In this document: piece by piece, positions 55,582 through 62,309 of the stretch
Numbering within the stretch: the first letter of the stretch is position 1
Layout of the letters: each line of letters opens with the position of its first letter
Assembly: GCF_015234135.1 (NCBI RefSeq)
Contig: NZ_JADGIK010000007.1
Coordinates: 1-64,000, forward strand
Source: Faecalibacter rhinopitheci
GTDB taxonomy: Bacteria; Bacteroidota; Bacteroidia; Flavobacteriales; Weeksellaceae
Direction of reading: 5' to 3'
DNA: 64,000 nucleotides
Position numbers and translations under genes: made by a program
Notes under the pieces: generated by a model
What the model was told of the DNA's origin: nothing
The model's database searches: none
Seen by the model: only the letters and a program-made list of their open reading frames with translations

Positions 55582-56442
55582 ATGAAAAATAAAGTAGTCA
55601 TCACAGCGGCATTAACTGGAGCTTTAGCCAACAGAAATCAATGTCCTTATATTCCATATACGCCAGAAGAAATTGGATTAGAAGCAAAATTAGCTGTAGA
55701 AGCTGGAGCTTCAATCGTTCACATTCACGCGCGTCAAGACAATGGATTACCTGCGTATGATGTAGAAACGTATACAAGAATTCACGAAGAAGTTCGTAAA
55801 CATTGTCCAGATGTGATCATCAACTATTCTACTGGAGCCATCGGAATACCAAACGAAGAGCGTATTCACCAAATTGATGCTTTAAAACCAGAAACGGCAG
55901 CATTAAATATGGGTTCAATGAACTACGCGATTTACTCAAAAGAGAAAAAACAATTTTACCACGATTTCGTTTTCGCGAATCCATTCAAAGACATTCAATT
56001 CTTTATGGAAAGAATGAAAGCAGCTGGAACTCGTCCAGAAATGGAATGTTTCGATAACGGTCATATCAATAACTCTTTGCCAATTATCGATATGGGAATT
56101 ATGGAAAAACCCTATATCTATTCATTAGTAATGGGTGTTTTAGGAGGAATTGCGCCTACGACACAAAACTTAGTGCATCAAGTGAATACTTTACCACCAG
56201 ATTCAGTTTGGCAGGTTATCGGAATTGGACGTAAGCAATGGGCATTAGCTGCTGCTGCTTTAACTTTAGGAGGAAACTTCCGTGTTGGATTAGAAGATAA
56301 CTTCTATTTACCAGAAGGAGAAATGGCAAAATCAAACGGTGAATTAGTTGATGCTGCTGTTCGTTTAGCTCGTATGGTAGGAAAAGAGCCTGCTTCTATT
56401 GAAGAAACACGTCAAATTTTAAATATCCCTAGAATCTCATAA
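55582..56442 (+). CDS. Beta-keto acid cleavage enzyme (BKACE / 3-keto-5-aminohexanoate cleavage family)
   Basis: 286 aa. BKACE enzymes condense a beta-keto acid with acetyl-CoA and release acetoacetate plus a new acyl-CoA. The zinc His residues are in VHIHARQD (His47, His49). NYSTG (81-85), PEMECFD (152-158) and RVGLEDN with Arg234, Glu238 and Asp239 complete the conserved site. It occupies the place where leucine pathways carry HMG-CoA lyase, which may mean it does the final C-C cleavage here. Substrate not determined from sequence. Confidence 0.93.
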   Translation: MKNKVVITAALTGALANRNQCPYIPYTPEEIGLEAKLAVEAGASIVHIHARQDNGLPAYDVETYTRIHEEVRKHCPDVIINYSTGAIGIPNEERIHQIDALKPETAALNMGSMNYAIYSKEKKQFYHDFVFANPFKDIQFFMERMKAAGTRPEMECFDNGHINNSLPIIDMGIMEKPYIYSLVMGVLGGIAPTTQNLVHQVNTLPPDSVWQVIGIGRKQWALAAAALTLGGNFRVGLEDNFYLPEGEMAKSNGELVDAAVRLARMVGKEPASIEETRQILNIPRIS

Positions 56443-56444
56443 GT

Positions 56445-57215
56445 ATGATTTTACAGGATTCATTTCAAGACCAAATTGTTTTAGTTACGGGTGGCGGAAG
56501 TGGAATTGGATTTAGCATTGCGAAACAATTTTTAACAAACGGAGCCAAAGTAGTAATTACAGGTCGTAACGAAGAAAAACTGCAAAAAGCAATTGAAAAG
56601 TTGCAAGACGCAGGAGAAGTGACGTACCAAATCTGTGATATTCGCGAACAAGAACAAATTCAACAATTAGCAGATTACATTAAAGAAAAATATGGTCGTT
56701 TAGATATTTTAGTGAATAATGCCGGAGGTCAGTTTCCTTCATTAGCCAAAGATTTGTCTTTCAACGGATGGACTTCGGTTATCAATAATAATCTAAATGG
56801 AACATTTTATATGACGCAAACCATGGCCAATACTTTCTTCTTAGAACAAAAGAAAGGAAATATTGTCAACATTATTGCGAATATTTTTAAAGGATTTCCT
56901 GGAATGTCTCACACAGGTGCAGCACGCGCAGGTGTAGATAATTTAACGAAATCATTAGCCATTGAATGGGCTAGACAAGGCATTAAAATTAATGCGGTTG
57001 CTCCAGGAATTATCCAATCTACTGGATTAGAAAGATATCCAAAAGAATTGGTAGAAGGAATTGCTAAAACAGTTCCAGTAAACGAGTTAGGTTCGACTGA
57101 TGATGTAGCACACGCTGTATTATTTTTAGCGAGTCCTTATGCAAAATTTATTACAGGAGAAACCTTGTATGTTGACGGCGGTCAAAGACTTTGGGGAGAT
57201 GTTTTTACATTATAG
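56445..57215 (+). CDS. SDR oxidoreductase, PECR/DECR-like enoyl-CoA reductase
   Basis: 256 aa short-chain dehydrogenase with the NADP-binding VLVTGGGSGIGFSIAKQFL and NNAGGQFPS. In place of the usual YxxxK it has SHTGAARAGVDNLTKSLAIE. That element, with AVAPGIIQSTG, resembles peroxisomal trans-2-enoyl-CoA reductase (PECR) and dienoyl-CoA reductases. It probably removes a double bond from an unsaturated acyl-CoA intermediate. Starts 2 nt after the BKACE gene, so it is translationally close to it. Confidence 0.87.
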   Translation: MILQDSFQDQIVLVTGGGSGIGFSIAKQFLTNGAKVVITGRNEEKLQKAIEKLQDAGEVTYQICDIREQEQIQQLADYIKEKYGRLDILVNNAGGQFPSLAKDLSFNGWTSVINNNLNGTFYMTQTMANTFFLEQKKGNIVNIIANIFKGFPGMSHTGAARAGVDNLTKSLAIEWARQGIKINAVAPGIIQSTGLERYPKELVEGIAKTVPVNELGSTDDVAHAVLFLASPYAKFITGETLYVDGGQRLWGDVFTL

Positions 57216-57236
57216 TATATAACCACAAGAAATAAC

Positions 57237-57248
57237 ACAAAACCACAA
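57237..57248 (+). promoter_or_regulatory. Shared leader element (acyl-CoA ligase)
   Basis: Exact ACAAAACCACAA 13 nt before the ATG at 57262. A partial copy, AACCACAAGA, lies just upstream at 57221-57230. Confidence 0.55.
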
Positions 57249-57261
57249 AATTTCCACTATT

Positions 57262-58947
57262 ATGTCATTTCCACAATTTACTAATGCAGCTTTTACGGAT
57301 TTTTTCTTCCATTGGGAGAAAATTAAACCCAATGAAGTATTTCTTCGCCAGCCAAAAGGTAGCGAATGGACAACTTATACATACAAAGAAGTTGGTGAAC
57401 AAGCCCGCAAACTTGCAAGTTTCTTAGAAGATAAAGGAGTTAAAAAAAATACACACGTAGGAATCGTTTCAAAAAATTGTGCAGAATGGATTATTACAGA
57501 TTTAGCATTACTAATGTTAGGTGCAATTTCAACTCCATTTTATGCCAACTTAAATTGTACAGAATTTGAAGTTGTTCTTAGAGAATCTGATTCAAAATTC
57601 CTTTTTGTAGGAAAATTAGAAACTTGGGATCAAATTAAGAATGCGATTCCAGAAAATGTTGAAGTTTTCACTTTTAAAGAACACGCTGGTCATTCAAAAA
57701 TTGATAGAGGGATTAAATGGGATCATATCCAAAATTCATCAAAAATTAAAGAATATAAACCAACTTTTGATGACGATGATATTTGGACAATCCTATTTAC
57801 TTCCGGAACAACAGGTAGTCCTAAGGGTGTTGTATTAACGTATGGAAATATGCGCCATGTCATTAAAGTTGAAACGACTCAACATGTTATCGGATTAAAA
57901 CATATTCTAGGTAACGCGCACTTTATTTCTGTATTACCACTGAATCATATTGGTGAACGTATGGCAGTAGAAATGGCGTGTTTAATTACTGGAGGTACAA
58001 TTTCTTTCGTAGAAAGTATTAACTCTTTTGTTCAAAACATTCAAGATACTCAACCTACATTGATGTTTACTGTTCCTCATCTTTGGTCTAAATTCCAATT
58101 AGGTGTCTTAGAAAAAATGCCTCAAAAAAGATTAGATATGCTCTTTAAAATTCCGATTATTTCAGGAATTGTAAAAAATAAAATCAAACAAAAATTAGGT
58201 CTATCTCGTATGGTTCATCCGATTACCGCATCTGCTCCTATTCCACCCGATCTTAAGCAATGGTACATGAATTTAGGTTTAGATTTAAGAGAAGTCTACG
58301 GAATGACTGAAACAACAGGTCTAACCATTTTAACACCTTCAGGCAATAAAAAAACCGGATCAGTTGGATTACCAATTGATGGATTGGAATTAAAAATTGA
58401 TGAAGAAACAAAGGAAATTTTATTAAAAGGTCCTTCCATCTTAAAAGGTTATTATAAGAATCCAGAAAAAAGTGCTGAAGTAATTCAAGACGGATGGTTA
58501 CATACAGGAGATCGTGGTCGCTTAGATGAAGATGGTTATTTATTTATTGATGGACGACTTCAAGACACTTTTAAAACTTCAAAAGGAAAATATGTTGTCC
58601 CATCTCCGATCGAATGGAAATTTGGAACAAATGAAAATATAGAACAAATTGTTGTTGCCGGTTTAGGACTAGCACAACCTTTAGCATTAATAAGATTATC
58701 TGAAATAGGTAAAGCAAAATCAAAACAAGAAATTGAAGAAAATCTTTTACCCGAATTGAAACGTGTAAACGAGGAATTGATCAATTTCCAACGACTTTCT
58801 CATATCGTTATCATAAATGATGAGTGGACTATAGAAAATAAAATCTTAACCCCTACATTAAAAGTGAAACGAAATTTAGTACAAGAAAAATACCAAGACA
58901 AATTTAACCAATGGGCTTCTAAAGCCGAAAAAATTATTTGGACTTAA
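57262..58947 (+). CDS. AMP-binding acyl-CoA synthetase (long-chain type)
   Basis: 561 aa ANL-family ligase. ATP-binding P-loop ILFTSGTTGSPKGVVLTYGN near residue 177, the adenine motif EVYGMTETTG and the hinge/C-terminal GDRGRLDEDGYLFIDGRLQD. Activates a free carboxylic acid to its CoA ester, most likely a long or isoprenoid chain given its similarity to FadD15-type ligases. It is the probable entry step of the island. Its last codons overlap the frame of the following dehydrogenase. Confidence 0.92.
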   Translation: MSFPQFTNAAFTDFFFHWEKIKPNEVFLRQPKGSEWTTYTYKEVGEQARKLASFLEDKGVKKNTHVGIVSKNCAEWIITDLALLMLGAISTPFYANLNCTEFEVVLRESDSKFLFVGKLETWDQIKNAIPENVEVFTFKEHAGHSKIDRGIKWDHIQNSSKIKEYKPTFDDDDIWTILFTSGTTGSPKGVVLTYGNMRHVIKVETTQHVIGLKHILGNAHFISVLPLNHIGERMAVEMACLITGGTISFVESINSFVQNIQDTQPTLMFTVPHLWSKFQLGVLEKMPQKRLDMLFKIPIISGIVKNKIKQKLGLSRMVHPITASAPIPPDLKQWYMNLGLDLREVYGMTETTGLTILTPSGNKKTGSVGLPIDGLELKIDEETKEILLKGPSILKGYYKNPEKSAEVIQDGWLHTGDRGRLDEDGYLFIDGRLQDTFKTSKGKYVVPSPIEWKFGTNENIEQIVVAGLGLAQPLALIRLSEIGKAKSKQEIEENLLPELKRVNEELINFQRLSHIVIINDEWTIENKILTPTLKVKRNLVQEKYQDKFNQWASKAEKIIWT

Positions 58948-58961
58948 AAAAAACACAAGAA

Positions 58962-60512
58962 ATGAAAAATATTAAGTTTACAGACGAACATAAAGCATTT
59001 AGAGATTCGTTAAAACAATTCTTAAATAAAGAAGTTACACCATATATCGATCAGTGGGAAAAGGACAATAAAATTCCGCGCGAAATAATAAAGAAGATGG
59101 GTGATATGGGCTATTTAGGTATAAATATGCCAGAAGAATATGGAGGAATGGATTTAGATTTCTACTATTCTGTGATTTTCTTAGAAGAAATTTCTTCTGT
59201 TTTTTCTGGAGGTTTCGCCATTACTTTTGCGGTAATTCAATACATGTCTTCTCCTTATTTAATGAAACACGGGTCTGATTTCATCAAAGAAAATTATTTA
59301 ACGCCTACAATTTTTGGAGATAAAGTTTCTGCCATCGCAATTACCGAACCAGGTGCAGGATCTGATGCAGCAAATATTCGTACAACGGCTAAATTGGATG
59401 GTGATCACTATATCGTAAATGGATCTAAAACTTTCATTACAAACGGAATTTATGGAGATTACTACGTAACAGTTGTAAAAACAGATCCAGAAGCTGGGGT
59501 AAAAGGAGTTTCTTTATTATTAATTGATCGCGAATCTGCTGGAGTTACAACAACTAAAATTGAAAAATTAGGTTGGCATTCTTCTGATACATCTGAGATA
59601 AGTTTCGATAATGTAAGAGTTCCAAAACGAAACTTGTTAGGACAAGAAGGTTTAGGATTTATTTATTTAATGGGAGGTTTACAATTAGAACGTTTAGCTG
59701 GTGCAATTATGGGTACAGCTGCTTCTGAATGTGCTTTAAACTATGCCTTAGAATACATGAACCAACGGGAAGCATTTGGTCGTAAAATTAACCGTTTCCA
59801 AGTGTTACGTCACCGTGTAGCGCAAATGACTGCAGATATCGAAGTGACGAAGAACTATGTATATTACTGTGCTCAATTACAAAATGATGGTGAATACGCC
59901 GTTAAAGAATGTTCAATAGCCAAATTACAATCAACTGAATTATCAAGCAGAGTAATCAACGAATCACTACAATTCTTTGGTGGATACGGATTTACAGAGG
60001 AATTTAAAATCGCGCGTATGTATCGCGATACACGAGTAGGAACAATTGGTGGAGGAACATCAGAAATTATGCGTGAAATTATTGCAAAAATGGTTATTGA
60101 TGATGTATCTTACGAAACGGCAAATGACTCAAAACCAGCAGCACATGCTGCAACAAAAACAAACAGTCAAGCAACAATAAATACTACAAATACTAATCAA
60201 GAAAAAAACACAACTATGTCAGATTTAAATTTATTAGAAGTTATCAAAACGAACGCAGAAAAAGCATCAGCAATCGGAAATTCATTAAAATTCGATTTAG
60301 GAGGACAAGTAATCGTAATCGATGGTACAGGAGATTCAAATGTTGTATCTGAAAATGATCAAGATGCTGATTGTACTTTAAAAGTTTCTAAAGAAGATTT
60401 AGCTGATTTATTATCAGGAAAATTAAATCCAATGAACGCCGTGATGGGAGGAAAAGTTCAAATCAAAGGAGATATGGGAGTTGCAATGAAACTTCAGTCT
60501 TTATTAGGATAA
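58962..60512 (+). CDS. Acyl-CoA dehydrogenase fused to an SCP2 sterol-carrier domain
   Basis: 516 aa. Residues 1 to about 385 form an acyl-CoA dehydrogenase (AIAITEPGAGSDAANIRTTA, HYIVNGSKTFITNG, catalytic-type Glu in LQLERLAGAI, RVGTIGGGTSEIMRE). A Thr/Asn/Gln-rich linker follows. The last 98 residues, from MSDLNLLEV, are an SCP2 domain ending VQIKGDMGVAMKLQSLLG. SCP2 domains bind lipids or acyl-CoA. I chose the ATG at 58962, preceded by leader-like AAAAACACAAGAA. The TTG at 58938 lies inside the previous gene. Confidence 0.9.
   Translation: MKNIKFTDEHKAFRDSLKQFLNKEVTPYIDQWEKDNKIPREIIKKMGDMGYLGINMPEEYGGMDLDFYYSVIFLEEISSVFSGGFAITFAVIQYMSSPYLMKHGSDFIKENYLTPTIFGDKVSAIAITEPGAGSDAANIRTTAKLDGDHYIVNGSKTFITNGIYGDYYVTVVKTDPEAGVKGVSLLLIDRESAGVTTTKIEKLGWHSSDTSEISFDNVRVPKRNLLGQEGLGFIYLMGGLQLERLAGAIMGTAASECALNYALEYMNQREAFGRKINRFQVLRHRVAQMTADIEVTKNYVYYCAQLQNDGEYAVKECSIAKLQSTELSSRVINESLQFFGGYGFTEEFKIARMYRDTRVGTIGGGTSEIMREIIAKMVIDDVSYETANDSKPAAHAATKTNSQATINTTNTNQEKNTTMSDLNLLEVIKTNAEKASAIGNSLKFDLGGQVIVIDGTGDSNVVSENDQDADCTLKVSKEDLADLLSGKLNPMNAVMGGKVQIKGDMGVAMKLQSLLG
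60195..60218 (+). promoter_or_regulatory. Probable internal translation start for a free SCP2 domain
   Basis: The linker coding sequence AAGAAAAAAACACAACT followed by ATG (60216) looks like the translation leaders of neighbouring genes, such as AAAAACACAAGAA-ATG at 58962. The ATG begins MSDLNLLEV, a natural SCP2 N-terminus, and would give a 98-aa protein. Confidence 0.45.
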
Positions 60513-60520
60513 TAACATAT

Positions 60521-60549
60521 AAAAGGCTGAAGTTGATTCAGCCTTTTAT
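60521..60549 (+). terminator. Terminator after the ACAD-SCP2 gene
   Basis: AAAAGGCTGAA/TTCAGCCTTTT stem with loop GTTGA and a T-rich tail. Confidence 0.88.
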
Positions 60550-60567
60550 TTTATGATTTGATTAGGT

Positions 60568-61713
60568 ATGAGTAGATATTATAAAGCCGAACACGAAGAA
60601 AAAAGAAAAGAAATCAAAGCTTTTTTCGACCAAGAAGTACAACCTTATATTGATCAATGGGAAATTGAACAACATATTCCTAAAAGCATTTGGAAAAAAA
60701 TGGGGGAACGCGGATACCTCGGTTATGGATTTCCTGAAGAATATGGAGGAACGAATCGAGATTTCTGGTACAATGTTCTTTTAGTGGAAGAAGTTTCTAA
60801 AATCAGAAGTGGTGGTTTCAACGCTGCTTTTGGTATTACACAAATGGCTTTGCCCTACATCCATAAATACGGTTCTGAACACTTAAAACAAAAATACCTA
60901 AAACCTGTTATTTTAGGTGATATGAATTGTTGTATGGCAATTACGGAACCTGGAGGTGGATCGGATGTGGCCAATGCAAAAACAGTTGCAATCAAAGAAG
61001 GTGATCATTACATTGTCAATGGTTCTAAAACTTTTATCACAAATGGAATTTTGGGTGATTATTTTGTAACAGTTGTTAAAACAGATCCCAATGCAGGATT
61101 TACTGGTTTTTCTTTATTAATTATTGATGCTAATGCAGAAGGTGTTACAAAAAATCCAATTCACAAAATGGGTTGGCATGCTTCAGACACGGCTGAATTA
61201 GGATTTAATAATGTAAAAGTTCCAATTGAAAATTTAATCGGAACGGAAGGAAGTGGTTTCTTCTACTTAATGGGAGGATTACAGTACGAACGACTTTCGA
61301 TGGCTCTTGGATCGATTAACGATGCCGTAAATGCTTTAGAATATACCATCCAACAAAAAGCAAAACTATTGAAAGGAGCGGATAATCAACAAAAACGTCA
61401 CGATTTAGCGCAAATGGTGGCCGATGTTGAATTATCGAAACAATTTGTTTATCAATGTTGTCAAAACCATGAAGAAGGTGAATATATGGTTTTAGAATGT
61501 TCAATTGCCAAAGTTAATGCAACAGCATTAGCCGATAAAATAATCATCAAATGTATCGAAATTATGGACGATTTAGGTGTGAGAGAAGATCATTTCTTAG
61601 CACGTATGTATCGTGATTCTAGAATTGGTACAATTGGTGGTGGCTCACAAGAAATCATGTTCGAGATTATTTCAAAAATGGTTATCGACGATAAAAAGTA
61701 CGGTGCAGCTTAA
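60568..61713 (+). CDS. Acyl-CoA dehydrogenase (island copy 3)
   Basis: 381 aa acyl-CoA dehydrogenase close in sequence to the ACAD-SCP2 protein (AITEPGGGSDVANAKTVA, HYIVNGSKTFITNGILGDY). A Glu is retained in LQYERLSMAL and the C-terminal Glu position is changed (IGTIGGGSQEIM). Its middle helix region is more divergent (QQKAKLLKGADNQQKRHDLA), so it may be the partner of a heteromer or act on a different chain. It follows a terminator and so may have its own promoter, though none stands out. Confidence 0.9.
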   Translation: MSRYYKAEHEEKRKEIKAFFDQEVQPYIDQWEIEQHIPKSIWKKMGERGYLGYGFPEEYGGTNRDFWYNVLLVEEVSKIRSGGFNAAFGITQMALPYIHKYGSEHLKQKYLKPVILGDMNCCMAITEPGGGSDVANAKTVAIKEGDHYIVNGSKTFITNGILGDYFVTVVKTDPNAGFTGFSLLIIDANAEGVTKNPIHKMGWHASDTAELGFNNVKVPIENLIGTEGSGFFYLMGGLQYERLSMALGSINDAVNALEYTIQQKAKLLKGADNQQKRHDLAQMVADVELSKQFVYQCCQNHEEGEYMVLECSIAKVNATALADKIIIKCIEIMDDLGVREDHFLARMYRDSRIGTIGGGSQEIMFEIISKMVIDDKKYGAA

Positions 61714-61735
61714 TTACAGATTTTTATGATTTTTC

Positions 61736-61768
61736 AAAAAGTACAATTCAAAAGATTGTACTTTTTTT
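61736..61768 (+). terminator. Terminator at the end of the acyl-CoA island
   Basis: AAAAAGTACAAT/ATTGTACTTTTT stem with T7. Confidence 0.88.
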
Positions 61769-61810
61769 AATGGAATAAATTTTGAACCAATACTATCAAA
61801 ATCAACCATT

Positions 61811-62125
61811 ATGAAAGAAAAAATCCAATATCGTTACAAATCTGCGAGTCTCGCATTAAATGAATTAAAAGAGTTAGGCTACACTATTGATTTTAATTTA
61901 GAAAAAGAAAGAATTCTTGTTAATCCTGACGTATTTGATATTACATATATCTATCGATACGAAGGAGCATCTAATCCTGATGATGAATCCTCTGTCTATG
62001 GAATAGTTAATAATGAATCTAATGAAAAAGGTGTTTATGTCTTAGGATCATTAGGAACAGATGATGAAATTGATCAATTTATTATTGATTTAGAAATTAA
62101 ACGAAGAACAACAGACGAAAATTAA
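61811..62125 (+). CDS. Small hypothetical protein
   Basis: 104 aa, hydrophilic and acidic, with no signal or membrane segment. Opens MKEKIQYRYKSASLALNELK. It reads as an alpha/beta fold and contains VLGSLGTDDEIDQFIIDLEI near the C-terminus. I do not recognise the family. A single gene between two terminators. Confidence 0.7.
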   Translation: MKEKIQYRYKSASLALNELKELGYTIDFNLEKERILVNPDVFDITYIYRYEGASNPDDESSVYGIVNNESNEKGVYVLGSLGTDDEIDQFIIDLEIKRRTTDEN

Positions 62126-62131
62126 TAAAAT

Positions 62132-62168
62132 AAAGAAGCCCGATGCTTTTGCATCGGGCTTCTTTATT
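62132..62168 (+). terminator. Strong terminator after the small hypothetical gene
   Basis: A perfect 15-bp stem AAAGAAGCCCGATGC/GCATCGGGCTTCTTT with loop TTTT. Confidence 0.92.
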
Positions 62169-62219
62169 CTATTAATTTTAAACGTTGTTATCTTGAACAT
62201 CTTTCTAAATTTTTAAATT

Positions 62220-62300
62220 GCGTTAGGGATTGCAGTGGAAATCCTTTGCAAAGTGTTAACATCCAAAGATTGAAACGGAAAGCCCGACCGAAGGGAACGC
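62220..62300 (+). repeat. Structured intergenic element (GCGTT...AACGC)
   Basis: An 81-nt stretch, much richer in G and C than its flanks, closed by GCGTT (62220-62224) and AACGC (62296-62300). Inside are AGGGATTGCAGTGG, an AATCCTTTG...CAAAGATT hairpin capped by the palindrome TGTTAACA, and GGAAAGCCCGACC before GAAGGG. I recall similar elements with GGGATTGCAG and GGAAAGCCCGACC blocks as intergenic repeats in Flavobacteriia, but could not search for them. Function unknown. Confidence 0.6.
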
Positions 62301-62309
62301 CCAAAAATA

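Noticed and set aside
44517-61713. Plain leucine degradation (liu) operon
   Set aside because: Carboxylase, hydratase and dehydrogenase fit, but HMG-CoA lyase is absent. The BKACE, PECR-like reductase, racemase-like protein, ligase and SCP2 fusion are not part of liu, so that label would be too specific.
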